Shown here piece after piece: positions 34,376 to 42,778 of a DNA stretch of 64,000 nucleotides (positions are counted from its first letter, which is position 1; each line of letters begins with the position of its first letter). This DNA comes from Georgenia satyanarayanai. Lineage in GTDB: Bacteria > Actinomycetota > Actinomycetes > Actinomycetales > Actinomycetaceae. Both the position numbers and the translations under genes were made by a program. The DNA is taken from the NCBI RefSeq assembly GCF_009193135.1, contig NZ_VUKC01000014.1, forward strand, positions 1 through 64,000. Reading direction: 5' to 3'. The notes under the pieces are model-generated. The model saw nothing but the letters and a program-made list of their open reading frames with translations, was not told where the DNA came from and did not search any database.

Positions 34376-37300
34376 GCGCGCTCCTTCCGCAGCTCGGCCA
34401 CCTGCTCGGCGATCTGCCGGGCGCGGGCGTCGAACGTGTGCTCCCGCCGGACGAGCTCGCCGAGCGCGCGGCGTGCCTGCTGCCGCTCGGGGCTGTCGGC
34501 GAGGACGTCGCGGACGAGGTCGGGCAGCTCGGCGGGGTCCCGGTAGGTGGGGACCGCGTCGCCGAGCACCTCGGGGATCTCGGGCAGGTGGTCGCTGACG
34601 AACCGGGCCTCGCAGGCGGCGAGGTCGAACAGGCGGTTGGACAGCAGCCCGTCGCGGCGCATGTCCTCCCAGTGGTCGTTGAGGACGACCCCGGCGGCCC
34701 GGTACACGCCCGGGAGCTCGTCGTTGGGCACGTTCTCGCCCCGCCACGCGCCGGCCGGGAGCAGCCCCTTCCAGCGGTAGCCGTAGACGGCGGGCACGAT
34801 CCCGCCCTCGAGCGCGGCGGCCACGGCGGGGCGGGGCCCGCGGGCGTTGGCGACGGCGAGCACCTCGTGGACGCGCTCGGTGTCGGGCGGGCCGGGCGCG
34901 AAGCGGCGGTGGTCGGTGCACTGGAGGAGCGGCACGGCGGGCTGGTCGAGCTTGCGGCTCACCCGCTCGCACCAGCGGGGGGAGGCGCCGAAGACGGCGT
35001 CGAACTCGCGGAGCTCGGAGACGGTGACCTCGTCGGGGTGGCTGATGACCCAGATGAGGTTCACGTGCGCCGGGTTGACCCGGTAGGGGCCGCGGCCGCG
35101 CAGGACGAGCGTGACGTCGTCGAGGTGGGCGGTGTCGCGGTACCAGGCGTCGCGGCAGTCGATCGTCACCTCGTGGCCCAGGCGCTCCAGGGAGTCGCGC
35201 AGCGCGACGGCGAAGTGCCAGTCACCCCAGCGCGCGCGCCGCGGCACGTCCGGCGCACCGATCTTGATGGCCCAGCGCAGCGGGCGCTCGGGACGGTCGT
35301 GGACGAGGAGGGCGCGCAGCCGCTCGTCGGCGTCGCGGGCGAAGCCGGCGACGGCGTAACCGGCGAGATCCGCCGGCTCGGCACCGTCCCACCCCTGCGC
35401 GAGGCGGTGCTCGTTGTCGGCGGCCGAGACGAACCGGGAGGCGCGGGTGCGGGGCAGCTCGTCGCTCGTGAGGGCGACGACACTGGTGCCGGCGAGCCCG
35501 CCGGGCCGCCCGGTCCGGCGCGCGAGCCGCACGGACAGGTCCGGGCCGACGTGGTCCTGGACGAAGAGCGGGTCGAAGCCCTCGACGGCGAGGAAGTCGG
35601 CGGCCCGCACCGCGACGGCGAGCGGGGTGACGGCGGGGACCTCGCGGGTGCGGCGCAGCTCGGGGGCGTCCCCGGCCAGGCCGGCGAGGAGCGGTGCGGC
35701 GTTGCCGTCCCGTGTGCGCATCGCGCCGGCCGACCACACGGTGCCCTCGCGGGCGAGCACGAGCGGCTGGACGGCGCTGTGCCGCTCGAGCGCGTGGACG
35801 AGCGGGCCGTCCCAGCCGGGCTCCGGCCACAGCGCCTCGGGCAGGAAGACGAGCACGCCGCCGCGGGCGGTGCAGGCTCCGACGTTGCGGGCCACCTCCA
35901 TCGGCAGCTCCTGGCTCAGCCGCACCACCCGGGCCCGCGGCTCGGACCACAGCGCGAGCTGGAGCTGGGTGGCGTCCCCGGCCTCGAGGCGGCTGTCGAC
36001 GACGACGACCTCGACCGCCCGCTCCGCGGTGCGCAGCAGCCGGCGCACCGTCGTCAGGACCGTCGCGAGCTCCTCGTTGGCGACGACGACGACCGAGGTG
36101 AGGCCCGGGTCGCGCTCCGCGGCGCGCGCGGCGTCCCAGTCGACGAGGCTGCGCTGGCGGATGAGGTAGCGGTAGCTGGCGAGCTCGTCGGTGGTGATGC
36201 GGTCGGTGCCCGTCTCCCACAGGTCGTAGCGCGTGGCGATGAAGGGTGCGAAGCCGAAGTCGGTGACCCGGGCGAGGCGGATGAGGTAGTCCCAGTCGAC
36301 GTTTCGGCGCAGCGACTCGTCGAAGACGCCGACCTCCTCGAGCAGGCTGCGCTCGTGGAGGATGACGATGCAGTCGATGTAGTTGCGCTCGAGCAGTGCC
36401 TCCCGGGAGTAGGGCATCCCGCGGAAGCGACGCCGCTCCTTGCCGCCCTGCTCCTCGAGCCCCGACATCGCGTAGGCGGCACGCAGCCCCTCACGCTGGA
36501 CGAAGCGCACCATGAGCTCGAGGAAGTCCGGTTCCCAGGTGTTGTCGGAGTCGAGGAAGGCGACGTACTCCCCGGTCGCGGCGGCCAGGCCGGTGTTCCG
36601 TGCCGCCGCCACCCCGCGGTTCGTCTCGTGGGTGACGAGGCGGACCCTCGGGTCGCGCAGGAAGGGGACGAGGGCCTCGGGCGTGCCGTCCCGGCTGCCG
36701 TCGTCGACGACGACGAGCTCCCACCGCGCGTAGGTCTGGTCGAGGACCGACTGGAGCGCCGTCGGCAGGACCGTGGCGCGGTCCTTGCTCGGCACGATGA
36801 CGCTGACCAGCGGCTCCTCGCCGAGCGGCGTGGCGCGCAGCCCCGCCTTGAAGGCCGCCTCGGCCTCGGTGTCGAAGGCGCCGGTCTCGCGCCGCAGGTG
36901 CTCGTACCCGCGGGTGGCGAGGATGCTGCGCGAGGCCTCCCGCGCCGCCTCGAGGAAGGCCGCGGGCGAGGTGAGCCCGGGGAGGTCCCGGACCGCGACG
37001 GGAGGCGCCTCGTGCCCGGCGAGGAAGTGGCCGAGCGGGCCGCCCGGGTGACGCACGGCCTCGGCGTGCGCCTTGGCGTAGTGGTCGGCCCGGAAGCCGG
37101 GGTGCGGTGAGACCCGCGCCCGGGCGCCGACGCGGAGGTAGTGGACGAGTGCCGGCCCGCGGAGCTTGTCCGGGGTCTGCGGCTGCTCGACGTACCAGTC
37201 GGCGTCGAAGCAGGGGTGGGGGGAACGGCCCGCGCGGTGCCCCTCGGTGAGGTAGTGCTCGAGGGCGTCGGCCGCCCCGGGCACCTGCTCGCGGTACCAG

Positions 37301-37518
37301 GCCTCGTCGAAGAGACCGCTGGCGCGCACGAGCTCGGCCTGGGCGGTGGTGCTGCCGTAGTCCAGCCCGTCCGGCTCCGGGTTGTCCGCCCGGGGGACGC
37401 GGCCCCCCAGCTTGGCGACCTCCTGCTGCAGCGTGCGGTTGCGGCGCTTGAGCTCCTTGAGCTGGGCGTCGCGCCGGGCGATCGGTGGGATCCGGCGAAC
37501 CAGGCTCGTGAGCCGCAC
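34372..37518 (-). CDS. Giant multidomain glycosyltransferase, paralogue of 25736-29041
   Basis: Protein of 1048 residues with the same architecture as the gene at 25736-29041: RRIPPIARRDAQLKELKR at residues 8-25 with a short coil, then SPHP repeats (GRSPHPCFD, VSPHPGF). A first GT2 domain follows (VSVIVPSKDRATVLPTAL) with intact FLDSDNTW near residue 322, then a second GT2-like domain, the LRWAIKIGAP segment and a GT4-like end with LLSNRLFDLAACEARFV. GTG 37518 has GGAGGT six bases upstream. The downstream GT2 overlaps its stop by 4 bases. The two giants probably arose by duplication and now act on related acceptors. Confidence 0.9.
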   Translation of the reverse strand: MRLTSLVRRIPPIARRDAQLKELKRRNRTLQQEVAKLGGRVPRADNPEPDGLDYGSTTAQAELVRASGLFDEAWYREQVPGAADALEHYLTEGHRAGRSPHPCFDADWYVEQPQTPDKLRGPALVHYLRVGARARVSPHPGFRADHYAKAHAEAVRHPGGPLGHFLAGHEAPPVAVRDLPGLTSPAAFLEAAREASRSILATRGYEHLRRETGAFDTEAEAAFKAGLRATPLGEEPLVSVIVPSKDRATVLPTALQSVLDQTYARWELVVVDDGSRDGTPEALVPFLRDPRVRLVTHETNRGVAAARNTGLAAATGEYVAFLDSDNTWEPDFLELMVRFVQREGLRAAYAMSGLEEQGGKERRRFRGMPYSREALLERNYIDCIVILHERSLLEEVGVFDESLRRNVDWDYLIRLARVTDFGFAPFIATRYDLWETGTDRITTDELASYRYLIRQRSLVDWDAARAAERDPGLTSVVVVANEELATVLTTVRRLLRTAERAVEVVVVDSRLEAGDATQLQLALWSEPRARVVRLSQELPMEVARNVGACTARGGVLVFLPEALWPEPGWDGPLVHALERHSAVQPLVLAREGTVWSAGAMRTRDGNAAPLLAGLAGDAPELRRTREVPAVTPLAVAVRAADFLAVEGFDPLFVQDHVGPDLSVRLARRTGRPGGLAGTSVVALTSDELPRTRASRFVSAADNEHRLAQGWDGAEPADLAGYAVAGFARDADERLRALLVHDRPERPLRWAIKIGAPDVPRRARWGDWHFAVALRDSLERLGHEVTIDCRDAWYRDTAHLDDVTLVLRGRGPYRVNPAHVNLIWVISHPDEVTVSELREFDAVFGASPRWCERVSRKLDQPAVPLLQCTDHRRFAPGPPDTERVHEVLAVANARGPRPAVAAALEGGIVPAVYGYRWKGLLPAGAWRGENVPNDELPGVYRAAGVVLNDHWEDMRRDGLLSNRLFDLAACEARFVSDHLPEIPEVLGDAVPTYRDPAELPDLVRDVLADSPERQQARRALGELVRREHTFDARARQIAEQVAELRKERA

Positions 37519-37623
37519 GTGGGGACCTCCGTAGACGACGGGTGATGACGGGCGGGACGCCTGGCACGACTCTACCGGGCGCCCAGATCCCGGCCCGGCG
37601 CGGCCCGGGCGGAGGCCGGAGGT

Positions 37624-37629
37624 TATGCT
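37624..37629 (+). promoter_or_regulatory. -10 element of the taurine/nitrate-type ABC operon
   Basis: TATGCT, preceded by T, is a good -10. The expected start near 37636 leaves a leader of about 55 bases to the ATC at 37692. No -35 is convincing. Confidence 0.5.
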
Positions 37630-37691
37630 TCCGACCCGTACGAGGACGCGCGGGTCGCTGCGGCGGCACGCTCCCGGGGAAGGACACCGCG

Positions 37692-38603
37692 ATCAGCGCC
37701 ACCGGCGAGTCACGGGCAGACGACGCCACGACCGACGCACCCGAGCTCGCCGAGGACGCGCGTTCTGGGCAGGTCGTCGAGCGGCACCGCCGGGCGGTGC
37801 GGACCCGCACGCGCCGTCGTCTCGTGCTGCAGCTCGGCTCCCTCGTCGTCGTGCTCGCCGCGTGGTGGGCGGTGACGGCGGCGGGCGTCGTGCGCCCGCT
37901 GTACCTGCCGGGGCCCGGCGCCGTGTGGGACGCGTTCGTGCGGGCGAACTCCTGCTACGAGGCGGGCACGCGCGTGCTGTGCGGCGAGCAGGGCTACTTC
38001 ATGTGGGAGCACCTGCTCGCGTCCTTCCGCCGGATCGGGGTGGGTGTGGGCGCCGCCATCGTCCTGGGCCCCCTGCTCGGCTTCCTCATGGGAGCGAGCC
38101 GGTGGTTCAACGCGGTGAGCGAGCCCTACCTCAACTTCCTGCGCGCGCTCCCTCCGCTGGGCTACATCGGTCTGCTCATCGTGTGGTTCGGCATCGGTGA
38201 CCTCTCGAAGTACTGGCTGCTGTTCCTCGCCGCGTTCCCGCCGATCGCGATCGCCACGATCAACGGGATGCGCGGCATCCAGACCGACCGCGTCCACGCC
38301 GCGGAGTCGATGGGCGCCAGCCGGTGGCAGGTGGTCACGCAGGTCATGCTCCCCTCGACCCTGCCCGAGATCCTCTCGGGCATCCGGATCGCCGTGGGCT
38401 TCGCCTGGACCACCGTCGTGGCAGCCGAGCTCAACAACGGCATCCCCGGCATCGGTGGTCTCGCCTACATCGCGGGCACCCAGCTGCAGACGGCGCTGAC
38501 GATCGCCTGCATCATCGTCATCGGACTGTGCGCGGTGGCGCTCGACACCGCGTTGAAGTACCTGACCCGAGCGCTCGTCCCCTGGTACGGAAAGGCGGCC
38601 TGA
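37692..38603 (+). CDS. ABC importer permease (SsuC/TauC/NrtB family), possible ATC start
   Basis: Membrane permease with about six hydrophobic segments and the BPD_transp_1 loop AAESMGASRWQVVTQVMLP. The start is uncertain. No ATG, GTG or TTG lies in frame between the -10 element and GTG 37797. The ribosome site GGGGAAGGA ends seven bases before an in-frame ATC at 37692, which would give ISATGESRADD as N-terminus; GTG 37797 would remove the acidic N-terminal tail. ATG 37542 opens the frame but lies upstream of the -10. The binding-protein gene follows after one base. Substrate class: taurine, sulfonate, nitrate or a pyrimidine precursor. Confidence 0.88.
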   Translation: MSATGESRADDATTDAPELAEDARSGQVVERHRRAVRTRTRRRLVLQLGSLVVVLAAWWAVTAAGVVRPLYLPGPGAVWDAFVRANSCYEAGTRVLCGEQGYFMWEHLLASFRRIGVGVGAAIVLGPLLGFLMGASRWFNAVSEPYLNFLRALPPLGYIGLLIVWFGIGDLSKYWLLFLAAFPPIAIATINGMRGIQTDRVHAAESMGASRWQVVTQVMLPSTLPEILSGIRIAVGFAWTTVVAAELNNGIPGIGGLAYIAGTQLQTALTIACIIVIGLCAVALDTALKYLTRALVPWYGKAA

Positions 38604-38604
38604 C

Positions 38605-39687
38605 ATGGCCCCCCAGCTCATCCGCCGCTCGGCCGGCGCCCTGGCCGCGGCCGGCGTCCTGGCCCTGGGAGCCTGCGCGACCGCGCAGGAGGCCGCCCAG
38701 GACGCCGCCACCGAGACCGCCTCCGGGCAGCCGCAGGAGGCGTGCCCCGTCGAGGTCGACGAGAGTGTCACCGCGGAGGTGGAGATCGCCTTCCAGCCCA
38801 TCCCCAACGGTGACCTCGTCGTGCGTGACGCCGGCTGGCTGGAGGCGTGCCTCCCCGAGGCGACGATCTCGTGGAGCCAGTTCGCCTCCGGTGCGGAGGT
38901 GGTCCAGGCCTTCGGCTCGGGCAGCGTCGACATCGGGCTCGTCGGCTCCAGCCCGATGGCCAAGCTCGTCTCCCCCGAGGTGGGCATGGACGCCCAGGTG
39001 GTGTGGATCCAGGACGTCATCGGGGAGGCCGAGTCACTCGTCTCCCGCACCGGTGCCCAGTCACTCGAGGACCTCGCCGGGGCGACCGTCGCGGTGCCCT
39101 ACGGCTCGACCGCGCACTTCTCCCTCCTCAACGCGCTGGGAGAGGCGGGGCTCGAGCCGGGGACCGACCTCACGCTCATCAACCTCTCCCCGGACGCCAT
39201 GGTCGGTGCCTGGGAGCGAGGGGAGATCGACGCGGCCTGGGTGTGGAACCCGACGCTCGAGGTGCTCCTCGAGAGCGGCGAGATCGTCCTGTCGAGCGAG
39301 GACACGGCGGCCGCGGGCACGCCCACCTACGACCTCACCGCGGCGACCACCGAGTTCATCTCCGCCAACCCGGAGTTCATGGCCACGTGGACGGCGCTGC
39401 AGGACGAGGCCGTCCGGGTGATCCGGGAGGAGCCGGAGCGGGCCGGTGAGGCCATCGGTGCCCAGCTCGGCGTCGCGCCCGAGGAGGCGACCGAGCTGCT
39501 CGAGGGATACGTCTACCTGCGCGCATCCGAGCAGGCCGGCGAGGAGTACTTCGGTGGCAAGCTCGGGGAGGACCTCGTCCGGACGGCCGACTTCCTCCTC
39601 GCCCAGCAGGAGGTCTCCGAGATCGCGCCGCCGGGGGTGTACGAGCAGGCCGTCTACGCCGACGCCATCGACACGGTGGCGCCGTGA
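38605..39687 (+). CDS. ABC importer substrate-binding lipoprotein (TauA/SsuA type)
   Basis: Extracellular lipoprotein of 360 residues with signal peptide ending LALGAC (Cys24 region). The NMT1/OpuAC-like fold includes VEIAFQPIPNGDLVV, SVDIGLVGSSPMAKL, DLAGATVAVPYGSTAHF and IDAAWVWNP. These fit taurine-, sulfonate- and nitrate-binding proteins; the motif order AVPYGSTAHF is closest to taurine binding. It is between the permease and ATPase genes in one operon, and the ATPase start overlaps its stop. The ligand is not certain. Confidence 0.9.
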   Translation: MAPQLIRRSAGALAAAGVLALGACATAQEAAQDAATETASGQPQEACPVEVDESVTAEVEIAFQPIPNGDLVVRDAGWLEACLPEATISWSQFASGAEVVQAFGSGSVDIGLVGSSPMAKLVSPEVGMDAQVVWIQDVIGEAESLVSRTGAQSLEDLAGATVAVPYGSTAHFSLLNALGEAGLEPGTDLTLINLSPDAMVGAWERGEIDAAWVWNPTLEVLLESGEIVLSSEDTAAAGTPTYDLTAATTEFISANPEFMATWTALQDEAVRVIREEPERAGEAIGAQLGVAPEEATELLEGYVYLRASEQAGEEYFGGKLGEDLVRTADFLLAQQEVSEIAPPGVYEQAVYADAIDTVAP

Positions 39688-40451
39688 CGCTCACGCTGGA
39701 GCAGGTGTCCCACCGCTACGTCACCGAGCGCGGGGAGGTCGTCCACGCGGTCTCCGACACGACCGTCACCATCCCCGACGGCCAGTTCGTGTGCGTCGTC
39801 GGCCCCTCCGGCTGCGGCAAGACCACGCTGCTCAAGATGCTCGCCGGGTTCCTGCGGCCCACCGGCGGGAGCGTGACGATGGACGGGCAGCCCATCACCG
39901 CACCGTCCCCCGAGCGCGGCGTCGTCTTCCAGCACCCCAACCTCTACCCGTGGCTCAGCGTGCGCAAGAACGTCGAGCTCGGGCTGAAGTTCCAGGGGGT
40001 CGCGGCGGGGGAGCGGGCCGCGCGCAGCGGCGAGCAGCTCGAGCGGGTGGGCCTGGCGCGTTTCAGCGACGCCCGCCCCTACGAGCTGTCCGGCGGGATG
40101 CAGCAGCGCGCGCAGATCGCCCGGGTCCTCACCAGCGACCCCGGCGTCATCCTCATGGACGAGCCCTTCGGTGCCCTGGACGCCCTCACCCGCGAGCAGC
40201 TCCAGGCGGACCTGCTCCGGATCGCCCGCGAGGGGGGCAAGACGATCTTCTTCATCACCCACAGCGTCGACGAGGCCATCGTCCTCGGCGACCGGGTCCT
40301 CGTCATGTCCCCGCGGCCGGGCCGGGTGGTCCTCGACGTCCCCGTCGCCATCTCCCAGGCGCACGGCCGGACCCTGGACGCGGAGGAGCTGAGGGCGACC
40401 GAGGAGTTCCGCGAGATCCGGGAACGGGTCGCCACGGCGATCGTCCGCTGA
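39684..40451 (+). CDS. ABC importer ATP-binding subunit (TauB/SsuB type)
   Basis: ATPase of 255 residues with Walker A GPSGCGKTT, Q-loop FQHPNLYPWL, signature LSGGMQQRAQIAR, Walker B VILMDEPFGALD and the H-loop ITHSVDEA. All are intact. The length and the PWLSV segment are usual for TauB/SsuB/NrtD. GTG 39684 overlaps the binding-protein stop (GTGA). It completes a three-gene importer that divides two polysaccharide operons and is not otherwise linked to them. Confidence 0.93.
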   Translation: MTLTLEQVSHRYVTERGEVVHAVSDTTVTIPDGQFVCVVGPSGCGKTTLLKMLAGFLRPTGGSVTMDGQPITAPSPERGVVFQHPNLYPWLSVRKNVELGLKFQGVAAGERAARSGEQLERVGLARFSDARPYELSGGMQQRAQIARVLTSDPGVILMDEPFGALDALTREQLQADLLRIAREGGKTIFFITHSVDEAIVLGDRVLVMSPRPGRVVLDVPVAISQAHGRTLDAEELRATEEFREIRERVATAIVR

Positions 40452-40523
40452 GAGGCCGCTGGAGCGTGACGACCCCCACGGCCCTGGGTACTACGGCCCG
40501 GCGGATGCCCCAGAGTGCGCGTG

Positions 40524-40529
40524 TACGAT
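40524..40529 (+). promoter_or_regulatory. -10 element upstream of the UDP-sugar dehydrogenase operon
   Basis: TACGAT is followed by a leader of about 90 bases that contains a stable hairpin and then GGAG before ATG 40626. A -35 is not obvious. Confidence 0.5.
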
Positions 40530-40543
40530 GCTTGACGCAGATC

Positions 40544-40571
40544 GGCACACGCGGGTGACCCGCCGTGTGCC
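40544..40571 (+). promoter_or_regulatory. Leader hairpin before the UDP-sugar dehydrogenase
   Basis: GGCACACG (40544-40551) pairs with CGTGTGCC (40564-40571), and CGGG with CCCG inside, closing a three-base loop with one bulged base. It starts a few bases after the predicted transcript start. It may be an attenuator, an RNA stabiliser or a protein site. Confidence 0.55.
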
Positions 40572-40625
40572 ACGGTGCGGGCGGCAGGTTCGCTCCGGAA
40601 CGTGCGAGACGACTTGGAGTTGCAC

Positions 40626-41888
40626 ATGACCGTGGACCTTGCCGTTGTGGGGCTGGGGTACGTGGGGTTGCCGCTGGTGTTCGAGGCGGTCCACGCCGGG
40701 ATGTCCGTTCGCGGGTACGACGTGAACCAGGGCGTGGTCGACGGCCTCAACGGCGGCGTCTCGCACATCGACGACCTGGCCGACGAGCAGATCGCCGACC
40801 TCGTCTCGCGCGGCTTCGCGGCCACGACCGACGCCGCGGTGCTCGCCGAGGCCAAGCACGTCGTCATCTGCGTGCCCACCCCGCTGGCCGAGGACGGCGG
40901 CCCTGACCTGGGCCCGGTGCGTGCCGCGGTGGGCGACATCGCCCGGCACCTGCAGCCCGGCCAGGTCATCGTGCTGGAGTCCACGACGTACCCGGGGACC
41001 ACCGAGGAGATCGTCCAGCCGATGCTCGAGGCCGGTGGCCTCAAGGCCGGCAGCGACTTCCACCTCGCGTTCTCCCCCGAGCGCATCGACCCGGGCAACG
41101 AGAAGTTCGGCGCGAAGAACACCCCGAAGGTCGTCGGTGGGGTGAGCCCGGAGTCCACCGAGGCCGCGGCCGCGTTCTACGGGCGTGTGGTGGACACGGT
41201 GGTGCGGACCAAGGGCACCCGCGAGGCCGAGATGGCCAAGCTGCTGGAGAACACCTACCGCCACATCAACATCGCGCTCGTCAACGAGATGGCCCGGTTC
41301 TGCCACGAGCTCGGCATCGACCTGTGGGACGTCATCGACGCCGCCAAGACCAAGCCCTTCGGCTTCCAGGCCTTCTACCCCGGCCCGGGCGTGGGTGGTC
41401 ACTGCATCCCGATCGACCCGAACTACCTGTCCTACAACGTGCGTGCGCGCCTGGGCTACCCGTTCCGCTTCGTCGAGCTCGCCCAGGAGATCAACGCGAC
41501 GATGCCGACGTACGTCGTCAAGCGCGCGCAGGACATCCTCAACGAGGACGGCAAGGCGATGAAGGGGGCGACCGTGCTGCTGCTCGGTGTCACCTACAAG
41601 CCGAACATCGCCGACCAGCGTGAGTCGCCGGCCGTGCCGGTGGCCAAGCACCTGCGGGAGAAGGGCGCCACGGTCGTCTTCCACGACCCGCACGTCCAGC
41701 AGTGGCGGTCCAACGGCTCGGTGACCGAGCGTGTCGCGGACCTGGACGAGGCGATCGCCAGCGCGGACCTCGTCATGCTCCTGCAGCACCACCGCGACTA
41801 CGACATCGAGGCCCTGGCCGGCGCGTCCAAGCGTTTCTTCGACACGCGCGGCGTCGCGGCCGAGAGCCCGACGGTCCAGCGTCTGTGA
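40626..41888 (+). CDS. UDP-N-acetyl-hexosamine 6-dehydrogenase (WbpA/WecC-like)
   Basis: NAD-dependent dehydrogenase of about 420 residues. Motifs run in order: GLGYVGLPLVFEA (NAD), VVICVPTPL, ESTTYPGTTEEIV, FSPERIDPGN, MAKLLENTYRHINIALVNE, GVGGHCIPIDP with catalytic Cys, and VTYKPNIADQRESP. The ESTTYPGTTEE and GNxxxxAKNTPKVVGG blocks are typical of UDP-GlcNAc or UDP-ManNAc dehydrogenases, so a HexNAc-uronate product is likely. ATG 40626 has GGAG seven bases upstream. The membrane-transport gene overlaps the stop, which places the enzyme in a polymer-export operon. Confidence 0.92.
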   Translation: MTVDLAVVGLGYVGLPLVFEAVHAGMSVRGYDVNQGVVDGLNGGVSHIDDLADEQIADLVSRGFAATTDAAVLAEAKHVVICVPTPLAEDGGPDLGPVRAAVGDIARHLQPGQVIVLESTTYPGTTEEIVQPMLEAGGLKAGSDFHLAFSPERIDPGNEKFGAKNTPKVVGGVSPESTEAAAAFYGRVVDTVVRTKGTREAEMAKLLENTYRHINIALVNEMARFCHELGIDLWDVIDAAKTKPFGFQAFYPGPGVGGHCIPIDPNYLSYNVRARLGYPFRFVELAQEINATMPTYVVKRAQDILNEDGKAMKGATVLLLGVTYKPNIADQRESPAVPVAKHLREKGATVVFHDPHVQQWRSNGSVTERVADLDEAIASADLVMLLQHHRDYDIEALAGASKRFFDTRGVAAESPTVQRL

Positions 41889-42778
41889 CCGCACCCGCAC
41901 CGGCGGCGGGGGGCGACGCCCCCCTGTCGTCGGACGCCGCGGCGCAGCTCGCCGCCAGGTACGGGCTCGAGCGGGGCGGCGTCCGGCCCCCGCTGGGGCG
42001 CTACCTCAAGGAGACGTGGGCGCAGCGCCGGTTCCTCTGGACGCTGTCCTCGGCGCAGTCCTACGCGCGCAACCAGGACAACTACCTGGGGCAGCTGTGG
42101 GGCGTCCTCAATCCGCTGCTGCTCGCCGCCGCGTACTTCCTCATCTTCGGTCAGCTGCTGGGCCTGGACGCCGGTGTGGACAACTACGTCGGGTTCCTCG
42201 TCATCGGCCTGCTCGTCTTCATGTACAGCGCCGGGACGATGACCTCGGCCTCCAAGGCCATCTCGGGGAACCTCAGCCTCGTCCGGTCCCTCCGGTTCCC
42301 GCGCGCCGTGCTCCCGCTGTCGGTGACGCTGACGGAGTTCATCGCCTTCCTGCCGTCCCTGGCCGTCATCCTCGTCCTCGTCCTCGTGACGGGGGAGCCG
42401 ATCACGGCCCACTGGCTGCTCTTCCCGGTGGCGATGGGGCTCATCGTCGCGATCAACGCGGGTATCGCGCTCATCGTGGCCCGGGTCGTCCACAGCTCCC
42501 GCGACCTGCGCAACCTCATCACGCTCGTGGTGCGGCTGCTGCGCTACGTCTCGGGCGTCTTCTTCAGCATCACCACCTTCGCCGGCCACGGGCTGGTGGG
42601 GACGGTCATGCTCTACCAGCCCTTCGCGGTCATCCTCGACATCGTCCGGCAGTCGCTGCTCTCGGACACCCCCTTCAACCCGACCACGTGGTACGTGGCC
42701 CTCGGGTGGGCGATCGTGCTGCCGGTCGTCGGGTTCATCTTCTTCTGGCGGGCAGAGGCGACCTATGGCCGTAACTGA
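41885..42778 (+). CDS. ABC-2 polysaccharide export permease (Wzm/TagG-like)
   Basis: Membrane protein of 297 residues. The N-terminal amphipathic part LWTLSSAQSYARNQDNYLGQ leads into LWGVLNPLLLAAAYFLIFG, the classic TagG/Wzm entry into six membrane segments. GTG 41885 overlaps the dehydrogenase stop, and the ATPase start lies 14 bases inside its end. With the ATPase it would move a lipid-linked polymer, such as a teichoic-type or teichuronic-type chain, across the membrane. Confidence 0.92.
   Translation: MTAPAPAAGGDAPLSSDAAAQLAARYGLERGGVRPPLGRYLKETWAQRRFLWTLSSAQSYARNQDNYLGQLWGVLNPLLLAAAYFLIFGQLLGLDAGVDNYVGFLVIGLLVFMYSAGTMTSASKAISGNLSLVRSLRFPRAVLPLSVTLTEFIAFLPSLAVILVLVLVTGEPITAHWLLFPVAMGLIVAINAGIALIVARVVHSSRDLRNLITLVVRLLRYVSGVFFSITTFAGHGLVGTVMLYQPFAVILDIVRQSLLSDTPFNPTTWYVALGWAIVLPVVGFIFFWRAEATYGRN

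Noticed and set aside
37542-37691. N-terminal extension of the permease from ATG 37542
   Set aside because: The stretch is Arg/Gly/Pro-rich and lies upstream of the likely promoter, so it is probably not translated.
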